From assembly GCA_038889235.1 (NCBI GenBank), contig JAWAHN010000001.1, positions 654,499 through 718,498 on the forward strand: a stretch of DNA of 64,000 nucleotides, in the 5' to 3' direction. The translations under genes were made by a program, and so were the position numbers. Position 1 is the stretch's first letter; each line of letters opens with the position of its first letter. Shown here one piece after another: positions 26,528 to 35,415 of the stretch. The notes below the pieces were generated by a model, which had not been told where the DNA came from, did not search any database, and saw only the letters and a program-made list of their open reading frames with translations. This stretch comes from Candidatus Jordarchaeales archaeon (GTDB lineage: Archaea > Asgardarchaeota > Jordiarchaeia > Jordiarchaeales > Freyrarchaeaceae).

Positions 26528-27355
26528 ATGGAACGAGTTATAGGGGTTTCTTCTGGATGCTTTCTGTTCAGAGGGAATGGCTACGTAAAACCAAAACCTA
26601 TTCCGTTTGAGCTTAGAAAGTACCAATTTGAACTGCAGGTTGGGAGGGGTTATTTCTTCGAAGACATTGAAAATATTGTTACGGTGCATCTGCCATTTCG
26701 CGAGTATCACGCTGCTTCTATTAATGGAGAAAAACTGTTTATCGAGGGGAGGAACGTCAACATAGCTACGTTAAATGGTAGTTTGAGAAAAGCTTGGTTA
26801 AAAGAGTTCACAGGAATAATATTCGAGGCGGCCTCTAGAAATGCAAGCGTTGCAGTGTTGCATTATGGTGTTTGTGATTGCCAAGATGAGAACGTTCTTA
26901 ATGAAAGCCACAGAGTGAGACACTGGAAAGCCGAAGCTTCTTTTTTGGGAGAAATCTCGAAAGTATGCGATGATGTGGGGATATCGCTCTTAGTTGAAAA
27001 CCACCCTTACGATGAAACCATCTTTTTAAACCATCTAAAACACATGGAAGCAGTAGTCGAGGAGGGGTTTGCTAAAATATGCTTAGATTTTCCTCATGCA
27101 TATTATAGGGAGTTTAAAGGGGAAGATAACATAGAAGCCTTGGCAAGTGCACTCAGAGATGAAATTTTGGAAGTTCACTTAGCTGATGGGAACGGGCTAA
27201 GCCATGAACCTCTCCAGGTAGGAGAGGGAAGTATTAACTTCGAGAAGGTGTTAAAAAAGCTGACAAGAACAAAGTTTTTCATAATTGAGGTGAGAGGAGA
27301 CCCAACTCCATCGATTAAAGCAGCTAGAGAACTCTTAGAAAAAACAACCTTGTGA
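26528..27355 (+). CDS. sugar phosphate isomerase/epimerase-like TIM barrel protein
   Basis: A 275-residue protein of the xylose isomerase-like/AP-endonuclease-2 superfamily. Typical metal-site segments are visible: LLVENHPYDE (Glu ligand after a strand), KICLDFPHAYY (Asp-X2-His), EVHLADGNGLSHEPL and FIIEVRGDPTPS with a final Glu on the last strand. These support a divalent metal-dependent sugar isomerase or epimerase; the substrate is unknown. ATG with GAGGAGG seven bases upstream. Confidence 0.8.
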   Translation: MERVIGVSSGCFLFRGNGYVKPKPIPFELRKYQFELQVGRGYFFEDIENIVTVHLPFREYHAASINGEKLFIEGRNVNIATLNGSLRKAWLKEFTGIIFEAASRNASVAVLHYGVCDCQDENVLNESHRVRHWKAEASFLGEISKVCDDVGISLLVENHPYDETIFLNHLKHMEAVVEEGFAKICLDFPHAYYREFKGEDNIEALASALRDEILEVHLADGNGLSHEPLQVGEGSINFEKVLKKLTRTKFFIIEVRGDPTPSIKAARELLEKTTL

Positions 27356-27399
27356 AGTGATGAATGTATCTATAAAGAGTCACTTTTTGCTGCTTGTTG

Positions 27400-28683
27400 C
27401 TAGAAAATTCTGGCCTCCAAATCCATTACTACCTCTTGGAAGGCTCGGTATAACACGTCTAAAAAAGAGGCCAATACTCTTCCTATCTTGTCTTTTAGTG
27501 GAGCCTTTTCGGGATAACCTAAGTCGTAAAGTGGTTTGTTAAGAAGTGCTTCCAATCCTACAGGTATAGATGCTTTCGCCATAAGCGATAAGTTAGAAAG
27601 GACTCTCACACCGTGCTTTTCTAGGTATTTTTCTGGTTCGAGAAGGCTCTCTCTTTTGAGGTCATAAATCCGTTTTATCGTTGAATCAAGGAGAAGCTGT
27701 AGCTTTCGGAGCTCATCTGTAATATCGCTACTTAGGATGCTGCCATGTTCACTTAAGAAGCGATCAATTTCGGAAGAAATAGAGAGGATAGGACGCTGCC
27801 AAAGTATGTTTAAAAGCTTGTCAAACACCACCATATTTTTCCTGCTGCCAGTTTTTTCTTTGCTGATCCTCGCTTTCAGATCTCTAATCTTCTTATCTAG
27901 GGAAATTATCATACTTGAAATACTTTCTAGGTCCATTTTAAACCCGCTTTTAAGTTCCTCGTGTTCTATGAGATAGAACCTGTGTATTTCTTGTTCAAGA
28001 ATGAAACCCATTTTCTCCGAGAAGTTTCTCACTCTGTGCAACAAAAAATCTAGGAATATGTTTAAATAAAGCTTCCTTAGAAGACCCGCTAACCTCTCCC
28101 ATATCTCCTTAAACATTACTATCCTTTCCTTTTTCAAGAGGATCAAAGCGTGATCTCCGGGTTTTAAGTAAAAACAATAGTCTTTGAGCGCCTCTTTAAG
28201 ACTGTTTTTTTCCCCCAACTTGTTTATGAAGATGGATGGATAACCGTGAGCAGCCGTGTTGACGTAGTAGTAAAGCCGTTTACCTTCATTCGTGGGGTAG
28301 CTAAAAACTATAATGCGCTCCAAATCTCCTGGATGGTGGGCTTTTCCGGGAGCTATAGTGAAACCCTTACTGTACGACAGCATTACGTAGATTGAATACC
28401 TTTCTTCCCCCTCAGTTAGTCCTGGAAACCTTAACAGGAAACCTAATTTTTCTAATACGCTTCTTTTATCTTTAGCCCATTCAGATGCTAATAAGTAGAA
28501 GCTACGCTTCTCTACATCTCCAACTATAACTCTGAAGAGCCCTAAAGTATCTCGTTTCTCGACATATTCATGTAATTTGTCAAAAAGCTTGCTTAACTCT
28601 CTCATGCTTCTTTTAAGCACAAATTCACGACTTTTCTCTTCATATATCGCAACTCTTTTCGGGAGGTAAACTTCGACTTCCAA
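27400..28683 (-). CDS. hypothetical protein, 427 residues
   Basis: I do not recognise this protein. The first 190 residues are mixed alpha-beta with aromatic-rich strands (RSFYLLASEWAKDK, YSIYVMLSYSKG, RIIVFSYP, DHALILLKKERIVMFKEIW). From about 230 to 360 it is helical with coiled-coil potential (SSMIISLDKKIRDLKARISKE). No membrane segment or zinc site. It ends in helices rich in Leu. Convergent with the TIM-barrel gene; start at an ATG following a GGAAG-like site. Confidence 0.6.
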   Translation of the reverse strand: MEVEVYLPKRVAIYEEKSREFVLKRSMRELSKLFDKLHEYVEKRDTLGLFRVIVGDVEKRSFYLLASEWAKDKRSVLEKLGFLLRFPGLTEGEERYSIYVMLSYSKGFTIAPGKAHHPGDLERIIVFSYPTNEGKRLYYYVNTAAHGYPSIFINKLGEKNSLKEALKDYCFYLKPGDHALILLKKERIVMFKEIWERLAGLLRKLYLNIFLDFLLHRVRNFSEKMGFILEQEIHRFYLIEHEELKSGFKMDLESISSMIISLDKKIRDLKARISKEKTGSRKNMVVFDKLLNILWQRPILSISSEIDRFLSEHGSILSSDITDELRKLQLLLDSTIKRIYDLKRESLLEPEKYLEKHGVRVLSNLSLMAKASIPVGLEALLNKPLYDLGYPEKAPLKDKIGRVLASFLDVLYRAFQEVVMDLEARIF

Positions 28684-28781
28684 GGGTAAAAACCCCCACT
28701 ATAAATTACACATGTTTTGCCGAAAAACGTGGTATATACACCATGATCATTTCTGGACATCCCCTCTTAAAGGTGTTCTCT

Positions 28782-29222
28782 TTACTCCTTCAACTTTCTG
28801 ACCCGCACGAAAATTATGGTTGCAGCGATGGAGTAGAAGAGAAGCACAAGAAGTAAAAACGTGTAAATGCTTATGAATCTCGTAAAGGTTATTCCAAAGC
28901 CAAGTAAGAAACCCGTAATAACGCGTAACCAATTTTTGCTCTCTCTTCTAAAAACGCTTTGTGTACCCCAGTCAAGTAAAGCAGGCATTAACGAAAAAAT
29001 CACCAAAGCCACTGCTGTCGCTTCGCTTAAGAAAAGCCACTTCCAGAAGCAGTAATAAACCGCAATTCCAAAAATGAAGCCTAACGTCAAACCACTACAC
29101 CTAGCACATAGACGAACTTCGCTAGAAAAAAAGCGTATACGCAAGGTTCTATGAGCATACTCTTCAGAGTGGTGAGAAAGCAGGAATAACAGAATTTTCT
29201 TAATACTTCTCAAGGAAGACAC
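28782..29222 (-). CDS. DUF2085 family membrane protein
   Basis: A 146-residue membrane protein with about four hydrophobic helices. The conserved family elements are present: a CARCSG motif (about 38-43) just before a membrane helix, then PALLDWGTQ and a short RRESKNWLRVITGFLLGFG segment. DUF2085 proteins occur widely in bacteria and archaea without assigned function. The Cys/Asp/Arg conservation suggests a metal or lipid interaction, which is not demonstrated. Confidence 0.85.
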   Translation of the reverse strand: MSSLRSIKKILLFLLSHHSEEYAHRTLRIRFFSSEVRLCARCSGLTLGFIFGIAVYYCFWKWLFLSEATAVALVIFSLMPALLDWGTQSVFRRESKNWLRVITGFLLGFGITFTRFISIYTFLLLVLLFYSIAATIIFVRVRKLKE

Positions 29223-29302
29223 CCTAACAAAAGGATTTTAATTTAAAAAAATAAGATGTGATGTATGCCTGTCTTCTCTGAGACTCTTTTTATGTCAAAA
29301 GT

Positions 29303-29503
29303 TCACCTGACTATCAAGTACACTATTAGCCCTATAATGCCGGTTAACAAGACTATCAACAACCAAAGTTCCCCAGATTTTCCACGAGATTCAGCGTCTC
29401 TGTAAACCCACACGGCGAGAGCGAGCGCTATGATACACCAGGCCACTAATATTATCAACGAAAGACTTATTCCGAGCAATTCGAATTGCAGTGGGAGCAA
29501 CAA
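29303..29503 (-). CDS. small two-helix membrane protein
   Basis: A 66-residue protein with two hydrophobic helices (about 8-32 and 47-65) separated by WVYRDAESRGKSGELW, a motif seen in many small archaeal and bacterial membrane proteins (the PLDc_N-like wording AxxVYRDAxxRG). Function unknown. AGGAGG lies 9 bases before the start. Confidence 0.7.
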   Translation of the reverse strand: MLLPLQFELLGISLSLIILVAWCIIALALAVWVYRDAESRGKSGELWLLIVLLTGIIGLIVYLIVR

Positions 29504-29678
29504 AGGGCTTCCTCCTTTATCAAGAAGTTTTGTATCTACATTTTTGGTATAACTTAGAAATAAATTTTGTGGATGCTTGCAGGACTTAGCGTTTCAAAAC
29601 AATTTTAAAAGAAAAATTTTATTTCCATTTAAGTGATACTTTAAAGTAAGCTTTTAAAAGGTAGGGAGAGGGAGCAGA

Positions 29679-30257
29679 TTGACAGGGACTAAGATATGTA
29701 GCGTTTTGTTTGAAACACCAGGCCCTGCGAACACGGATGAAACATTGAAAATAGCTAAAGAATTTGCGGATAACAATCAAGTGAAGGATATAGTTATTGC
29801 TTCTACTACAGGGAATACTGCTCTCAAGGCGCTTAGATTGTTTTCTCCGGACAAGTTTAACTTGGTGGTGGTTACTCATAGTTACGGTTTTGTAAAACCA
29901 GGAGAGCAAGAGTTTGATAGTGAAGTTAGAGCGGAGCTTGAAAAGAAAGGTGTTAAGGTTTTGACGTGCGTGCACGCTCTTTCTGGGGTTGAAAGAGCAT
30001 TTAGGAACAAACTTGGCGTCTGGATGCCGATCGACCTAATTGCTAGAACACTTAGATCCATACTGGGCGACGGATTTAAGGTTTGCGTGGAGATTGCTCT
30101 CATGGCTGCCGATGCAGGACTTATTCCAATAGATAGGGACGTAATCGCAATAGGAGGGACAGGGCGGGGGGCGGATACTGCAGTGGTTCTTAGGCCTTCA
30201 AACACGTCCAACTTCTTAGATTTACGTGTCAAGGCCATTCTTTGTAAGCCCATCTGA
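29679..30257 (+). CDS. pyruvate kinase C-terminal-like domain protein
   Basis: A 192-residue stand-alone version of the pyruvate kinase alpha/beta (C-terminal) domain. It shows SVLFETPGPANTDETLKIA, IVIASTTGNTALKA, VVVTHSYGFVKPG, ALSGVERAFR and IAIGGTGRGADTAVVL. In pyruvate kinase this domain binds allosteric effectors; the stand-alone archaeal proteins have no established role and no catalytic barrel. TTG start preceded by GGGAG. Its end overlaps the end of the next, opposite gene by 36 bases. Confidence 0.85.
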   Translation: MTGTKICSVLFETPGPANTDETLKIAKEFADNNQVKDIVIASTTGNTALKALRLFSPDKFNLVVVTHSYGFVKPGEQEFDSEVRAELEKKGVKVLTCVHALSGVERAFRNKLGVWMPIDLIARTLRSILGDGFKVCVEIALMAADAGLIPIDRDVIAIGGTGRGADTAVVLRPSNTSNFLDLRVKAILCKPI

Positions 30258-31073
30258 TAAATACTTTTTTAGCGGTCTTTTGCACGAGGGACACTTATCT
30301 TTTTGTTTAAAGTAATCGTTTAAATGCTTTTCACATGCCTTATTAAAACAAAAGGGACATGTGAAATGCTTAGAGTCTGGCGGCAGTTTATCTCCGCACA
30401 CCATGCATTTTTCTTCTTCAACCTCACTGCGCAATGCCCTTTCTATCCATTCAAACTCTTCTGGTGAGCCGATTTCGTACACGCCGTTCTCTATTAACAT
30501 GTCTCTAACGTAAATTCTGTACTCTTGAGGTGCGTCTTCAGAAACCAAGAGAAGTTTCTTTGCTTCTTCAAGAAGAGAGATCCCATTCAATCTTGACGAA
30601 ACCATTTTCCACACATATCTTAAGATCAATGGATTCCTTACGAGGGAACCATAGAGAAAATTCGCGCACTCGTAGCTTCGCCCCTCGTTAAAATAGTAGT
30701 CTACGGCTTCCTTAAAGAGGCCAACTCTGAGCAGTTGTAGAACCGGGTGACCGACCCCTTCTTTTTCGTATTTGTCTAAGAGTTTTTCGGCCTGCCTCGT
30801 TCTAATGACAGAGTAGAGGGCGCAGGATAACGTGCATAAAAGGAAAAATATGCTTAATGTTGGAAAAACTGTAGGGTATTGTGTTGGGGCCACGTTTAAA
30901 CTAATTAGCAACATATTGTAAGCCAACCACGCGAAAAAAGATTCGTAAGTATTACGAGTGAAGTATAGATAGATATCTATCGCACAATAAGCTGCAATGC
31001 TAAAAGACAACAAGAGGAGAATTGAAAGTCTGCGCTTCAACTTGGACTTAGCGAGTTCCGTCAAAACAATCAC
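30222..31073 (-). CDS. membrane protein with C-terminal RING-like zinc domain
   Basis: A 283-residue protein. Two membrane helices (about 17-35 and 65-85) follow a basic N-terminus. The middle is a helical region resembling a tetratricopeptide-like or helical-repeat linker (about 95-215). The C-terminal 50 residues carry eight Cys/His in RING-type order: CMVC, C-PFC, CEKH, C-SC (about 224-265). The arrangement C-X2-C, C-X2-C, C-X2-H, C-X2-C is compatible with a two-zinc cross-brace. A ubiquitin-ligase-like or protein-binding role is speculation. Confidence 0.7.
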   Translation of the reverse strand: MIVLTELAKSKLKRRLSILLLLSFSIAAYCAIDIYLYFTRNTYESFFAWLAYNMLLISLNVAPTQYPTVFPTLSIFFLLCTLSCALYSVIRTRQAEKLLDKYEKEGVGHPVLQLLRVGLFKEAVDYYFNEGRSYECANFLYGSLVRNPLILRYVWKMVSSRLNGISLLEEAKKLLLVSEDAPQEYRIYVRDMLIENGVYEIGSPEEFEWIERALRSEVEEEKCMVCGDKLPPDSKHFTCPFCFNKACEKHLNDYFKQKDKCPSCKRPLKKYLSDGLTKNGLDT

Positions 31074-31186
31074 CGCTAGGGTAACTTACTTTTCGTAGAA
31101 AAATTAATTTTTTGGAAGTTTTAGTATTCTCACTCACCAAACTAATGAGGATTTTTTATTACTTGTAGTAATAATTTTGCAGAAAG

Positions 31187-31195
31187 ATTTATATG
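31187..31195 (+). promoter_or_regulatory. TATA box of the homocysteine synthesis operon
   Basis: ATTTATATG centred near 31191 predicts transcription from about 31217. This lies downstream of the first ATG of the reading frame (31205), and so decides in favour of the GTG at 31241 as translation start. Confidence 0.5.
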
Positions 31196-31240
31196 AATTA
31201 AGTAATGGAACTTTTAACTAAGACCCAGGGGGCACCTATT

Positions 31241-32779
31241 GTGAAAGTGAAAACACCGCATGCAGAACTGGAAAAAGTTGACGATAAACCAATAAGAAGC
31301 TACGATGAAATAAACGAGAAAATAAAGCGGGGGGACGTCATAGTAGTTACAGCAGAAGAGATGGTTAAAATAGTTGAGGAAGAGGGAGTAGCTAAGGCTG
31401 CTAAGGAAATAGATGTGGTTACAACGGGAACCTTTGGACCGATGTGCTCGAGTGGGGCATTCTTGAATTTCGGTCATGCGGATCCGCCGATAAAAATGGA
31501 AAGGGTGTGGATTAACGATGTTGAAGCGTATCATGGAGGAGCAGCCGTGGACTGCTATATAGGCGCCACAAAGATGAGCCAAACCAACCCATTTAAGTAT
31601 GGTGGAGGACACGTAATAGAGGATTTAGTGGCAGGTAAGGAGGTAGAAGTTAGGGCTATAGCGTACGGCACTGATTGTTACCCCAGGACGCGTATAGAAA
31701 CCACTGTAACTATAGAAGATCTTAACCAGGCTATTCTTTGTAATCCTAGAAACGCGTATCAAAGGTATAATGCTGCAACGAACGGACGCGATGAAGTAAT
31801 ATACACATATATGGGGAAATTGCTCCCCAATTATGGAAACGTTACTTTTTCTGGGTCAGGTTGCCTTAACCCGCTTTGCAACGATCCCGACTATGAAACT
31901 ATAGGTATTGGTACGCGCATATTTTTGGGGGGTGGAATAGGTTACATTATAGGGGAGGGAACTCAGCATAATCCACGCGAGCAATTTGGGACCTTGATGG
32001 TTAAGGGAGATCTTAAAAAGATGAGTCCTAGGTATTTGAGGGGGGCGGCTTTCACGAAGTATGGTACAACAATGTTTGTCGGGGTCGGTGTTCCCATACC
32101 TATTCTGAATCAACGCTTAGCATTGAAAACGGCTGTAAGTGATGACGAGATAACAACTAAGATCCTCGATTACGGTGTTCCAAGACTTCAGAGACCTGTC
32201 ATCAGAGAGGTGACATACAGCGAGTTGAAATCTGGGAGAGTGGAACTTAATGGTGAAACCGTTAAAGTTTCTCCTCTTTCGAGCATAAGCATGGCGCGTG
32301 AAATAGCTGAAACCCTCAAGAAGTGGATAGAAAACGGGGAATTCTTCCTTTCAGCTCCTGTGGAAAGACTGCCTCGAGATACTGTCTTTAAGCCTATGAA
32401 AATGACTAAGGAAGTAAAGTACGTTAAGTCTTTTATGAGGCCGGCTGTCACGTGTAGAAGCAGTAATTCCATAGAAGATGTGGCAAAGATCATAGTTTCT
32501 AGGAGCGTCAACCACGTAGTAGTTGTAGACGAGGAGGGCAAATTGGAGGGGATAGTGACGTCTTTCGACATAACTAGAGCGGTTGCTGAGAAGAAAACAA
32601 ATCTAGCGGAGATAATAACTAGGAAAGTTATCTCAATAAGTCCCGAGGAACCCATAGAGGTGGCATCTAGGAAAATGAAGGAGCATGACATTTCGGCACT
32701 TCCAGTCATAGATGAGCGGAAGAAGGTGCTTGGCATAATTACTAGTGAAGACTTGTCTAAGCTGATCGGTGGGGAGTGA
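31241..32779 (+). CDS. L-aspartate semialdehyde sulfurtransferase (DUF39) with CBS pair
   Basis: About 512 residues. The DUF39 domain (about 1-360) is the archaeal/anaerobe homocysteine-biosynthesis enzyme that inserts sulfide into aspartate semialdehyde. Seen are TTGTFGPMCSSGAFLNFGH, GGGHVIEDLVAGKEV, FSGSGCLNPLCNDP with conserved cysteines, and GGGIGYIIGEGTQHNPRE. Two CBS domains follow (about 385-510; RPAVTCRSSNSIEDVAKII and DISALPVIDERKKVLGIIT), likely binding adenine nucleotides or SAM. The GTG has AGGGGG eight bases before it. Overlaps the ORF of its ferredoxin-like partner, its known functional companion. Confidence 0.9.
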   Translation: MKVKTPHAELEKVDDKPIRSYDEINEKIKRGDVIVVTAEEMVKIVEEEGVAKAAKEIDVVTTGTFGPMCSSGAFLNFGHADPPIKMERVWINDVEAYHGGAAVDCYIGATKMSQTNPFKYGGGHVIEDLVAGKEVEVRAIAYGTDCYPRTRIETTVTIEDLNQAILCNPRNAYQRYNAATNGRDEVIYTYMGKLLPNYGNVTFSGSGCLNPLCNDPDYETIGIGTRIFLGGGIGYIIGEGTQHNPREQFGTLMVKGDLKKMSPRYLRGAAFTKYGTTMFVGVGVPIPILNQRLALKTAVSDDEITTKILDYGVPRLQRPVIREVTYSELKSGRVELNGETVKVSPLSSISMAREIAETLKKWIENGEFFLSAPVERLPRDTVFKPMKMTKEVKYVKSFMRPAVTCRSSNSIEDVAKIIVSRSVNHVVVVDEEGKLEGIVTSFDITRAVAEKKTNLAEIITRKVISISPEEPIEVASRKMKEHDISALPVIDERKKVLGIITSEDLSKLIGGE

Positions 32780-32783
32780 AAAA

Positions 32784-33173
32784 GTGAAAATGCGAGTTAG
32801 GTTTAGCACGGACAAGATTAAGGAAGCGGTTACAGCAGATGTAATCCTGGAAACAGGGGTGCGTATAAATATACTCAGCGCTATGCTTAACGAGCGAGGG
32901 GGAGAAGTGCTGCTTGAAGTGCCAGATGATAAGGCGAAAGAAGTGCAGGATGCTTTCAAACGGCATGGTGTGGATGTTGAAGAAGACAGGAAACGCGTGG
33001 AAATTCTTAAGGATCGTTGCGTAAATTGCGGTTCATGTTACTCCCTCTGCCCCGTTGACGCCATACGACTTGACCCGAAAACCTTCGAAATAGACCTAAT
33101 CAAAGAACTGTGCATTGGATGCATGAGGTGCATCGACGCATGTCCGCTTGAAGCAATAGTTAGAGTCAAATAG
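32784..33173 (+). CDS. NIL-domain ferredoxin, partner of the DUF39 sulfurtransferase
   Basis: About 130 residues. An N-terminal NIL domain (about 1-70; ADVILETGVRINILSAMLNERGG) is followed by two [4Fe-4S] motifs, CVNCGSCYSLCPVDA and CIGCMRCIDACPLEA. It matches the redox partner that supplies electrons in sulfide-dependent homocysteine synthesis, encoded next to the DUF39 enzyme in methanogens and other anaerobes. GTG at 32784 is favoured by GGGGAG upstream; ATG 32790 is also possible. Confidence 0.9.
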   Translation: MKMRVRFSTDKIKEAVTADVILETGVRINILSAMLNERGGEVLLEVPDDKAKEVQDAFKRHGVDVEEDRKRVEILKDRCVNCGSCYSLCPVDAIRLDPKTFEIDLIKELCIGCMRCIDACPLEAIVRVK

Positions 33174-33202
33174 CATGTGTACTTTTGGCGAACTACTATT
33201 GT

Positions 33203-33224
33203 CCTCTTAACTTTAGAGAAGAGG
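33203..33224 (+). terminator. hairpin after the homocysteine operon
   Basis: CCTCTT and AAGAGG pair around a 10-base loop about 30 bases after the ferredoxin stop codon, with a T-rich run (GTTTTTA) shortly downstream. It may aid termination or mRNA stability; archaeal termination depends mainly on T-runs, so the assignment is tentative. Confidence 0.3.
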
Positions 33225-33364
33225 TAAGCTTACGTTTTTATTAAAATGGCAGCCTTTAAGAGATGTATATCAAGTAATTTCTTAGCTAGTTTTAGAAAAT
33301 CCACGACATTAAATACCGGTTTTTCCGTTAAACGAGTTTAGTTGATGGAGGGGATGCTTTTCAG

Positions 33365-34396
33365 ATGGACGTAAGTAGGTACTTGTCTCTAAAAAGGGTT
33401 ACCCTGTTTTTCAATGGAGGAGCCTTAATGGAGTACGAGGGGCAAATTCCAGTTAAGGACGAGGATACATTGTACATGATGGCTGTTGACTTGAACATTG
33501 CTGAACAAGTTTTTTCAACTTTGAATGTAAGCGACCTCGACGGAGGAGCTGTAACTGAAATAGTGTACCAGCTCCCTGCTGAGTTGTCTTGCAGTTATGA
33601 CGTTAAATTTGACAACTTCATGCGGAGCTTACTCCCCAAACTCGTAGGGAGAACCATCAGCTTAGGAGTAAAAAGTGGAGAGAACATTTCAGGGATCCTT
33701 CTGGGCTTTGACGAAACAAAAAATGGCGGCAACGATGAAGTTTTCCTCGATGTTCTCTCATCGGACAAGCTTTACAGAGTCAACATGGCGTCAGTAGAAC
33801 ATATTTCTTTGGGAAAAAACTGCTCTCTTGAGTTAAAAAACCTTGCTAAAGGGGAATTGAAGGCTTACGTCGGTTGGAGAATAGACCCGGGGACTGTAGT
33901 AAAAGAAAAACATTTGGTTAATGTAAAACATTTTCAGTCGCTGGGTGAGAAATGGAGACCCTTTTATCATCTTTATGTTTCAGATGAGATGTGGGTTTTG
34001 ATAGTGTGGTGCGAAATCACAAACCCAACGTCAAAGGATTGGAAAGACGTGTCGATTACACTTACAACCGGAGCAATGCTACTGCTAGGATCTTGTGAAC
34101 TGCGAAGTGATGAAGTTGCCGAGTACAATATCACTGGACCAGTTACTATTCCCAAGTTTTCGAGAGTTCTCATCCCTGTCTCTAAATTTGAAGTTAAAGG
34201 CGAAGTACAGTTGCAAACAGGTGATTCAGAGAAAAATGTGGTGAAGGTGAGTATAATAAACGACAGCGGTAAAGTGTGGCTTCCAGGAAAAATTATAGTG
34301 TGGAGAGAGGGACGGCTCCTTGGAATTGGTGAATTACAGTTTGTCAAGAAAGGCGGAGTTGCGGTGGTTGAGGTAAGCGTGAAGACAAGTAATTGA
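33365..34396 (+). CDS. DUF4139-like protein, function unknown
   Basis: A 343-residue protein. It begins KRVTLFFNGGALMEYEGQIPVK, the way DUF4139 proteins begin their first beta domain. Residues about 95-155 (GRTISLGVKSGENISGILLGFDE) form an insert-like barrel, and WCEITNPTSKDWKDVSITLTTG (about 217-238) matches the family hallmark N-x-T-x-x-D-W-x-x-V-x-L-x-L. No signal peptide or membrane helix. First gene of a cluster leading to the giant coiled-coil protein; GGAGGGG upstream. Confidence 0.6.
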   Translation: MDVSRYLSLKRVTLFFNGGALMEYEGQIPVKDEDTLYMMAVDLNIAEQVFSTLNVSDLDGGAVTEIVYQLPAELSCSYDVKFDNFMRSLLPKLVGRTISLGVKSGENISGILLGFDETKNGGNDEVFLDVLSSDKLYRVNMASVEHISLGKNCSLELKNLAKGELKAYVGWRIDPGTVVKEKHLVNVKHFQSLGEKWRPFYHLYVSDEMWVLIVWCEITNPTSKDWKDVSITLTTGAMLLLGSCELRSDEVAEYNITGPVTIPKFSRVLIPVSKFEVKGEVQLQTGDSEKNVVKVSIINDSGKVWLPGKIIVWREGRLLGIGELQFVKKGGVAVVEVSVKTSN

Positions 34397-34530
34397 AAAC
34401 ATTTAAAAAAATAAAAAGAATTTTGTATTTTTAACATTTTAAAAATTAAGAAAAGTTTATTTTTCTACAGATTTTAACATTTCTTGCCCGGTTAACTAGG
34501 ATTGTTTTGCTGTTAATGGAGTGAGCAGTA

Positions 34531-35415
34531 ATGAAAGGTAGGTATGTAAAATACGCAAACAAGGTTTTAGAGGTGTTCTGCAATGGAAAAGACGCATTGA
34601 TATTTGCTCCCCTACTGAAGTTACTTGTGGAGCACATGGAAGAAGTATGTGAAATGTGCATGGAAAACAAAATGGTCTGCACACTGCGGCCTATGTGTCC
34701 TGAAAGAAGATGGCTTAGCTTTCTCATAATGATAGGAGCACAAAAAGAGGATCTTCCAGCTTTTTGTTTCAAAACCAGGATTAATGAAGTTAAAGCGATA
34801 ATAGAGAGGACTAGCCATATTCATTTCAGCGATGCCATACTTCAAATAGACGTTTTTCTCAATATTCTTTCTGGCGGAAGGTCACGCTTAATAGAGCCTT
34901 TCAGAAGCGGTGATCTTGAAAGGTTTATTGAGGGGCTTGAGGCAGAGTTTAAACGCCACACAAAAAACATTTCGTTGCTTGTTAATGATAGATGTATCTT
35001 CATCTTGGTGGACGAAAACCTAGTAATGATGTATTTGGATAAAGGGTTTGTCTTGATAAATCCTGAGGAGAAAGTGTTTGATTCCGCAGAAGAATTAGTT
35101 AATTTAGTGCTTGCTTTTAAAAATCATTATGATGTACCAATTCAAGTGGAGGAAGAATTTGCCGGGTTCCCTCGAATTACGGTAAGAATTCCTCATAAAC
35201 CTTATGTAGAAGATTTAGTGAACAAATTCGTTGAAAAAATGGTTAAAAACGCCGGACACGTAAATTTCTTCCCTGAAAATGATAGCTTAATGTTAGAGGT
35301 AGAATTTGACTTAGTCAATTCCCCTCTTAAGTTTAGGAAGGTTCTTCACGTATTAAACGATATTAAATCACTCTACCAGGAAGTGATTGGTAAAGGCGAG
35401 GGGGGTAAGACTTGA
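34531..35415 (+). CDS. hypothetical protein with Cys cluster
   Basis: A 294-residue protein I do not recognise. The N-terminal 100 residues are helical with a four-cysteine cluster CEMCMENKMVC...C (about 50-65), spaced C-X2-C-X6-C-X5-C, which could bind zinc or an iron-sulfur cluster. The rest is alpha-beta with repeated hydrophobic strands (ISLLVNDRCIFILVDENLVMMYL). ATG with GGAGTGA upstream. Its stop overlaps the start of the giant coiled-coil gene by four bases, so the two are translationally linked. Confidence 0.6.
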   Translation: MKGRYVKYANKVLEVFCNGKDALIFAPLLKLLVEHMEEVCEMCMENKMVCTLRPMCPERRWLSFLIMIGAQKEDLPAFCFKTRINEVKAIIERTSHIHFSDAILQIDVFLNILSGGRSRLIEPFRSGDLERFIEGLEAEFKRHTKNISLLVNDRCIFILVDENLVMMYLDKGFVLINPEEKVFDSAEELVNLVLAFKNHYDVPIQVEEEFAGFPRITVRIPHKPYVEDLVNKFVEKMVKNAGHVNFFPENDSLMLEVEFDLVNSPLKFRKVLHVLNDIKSLYQEVIGKGEGGKT

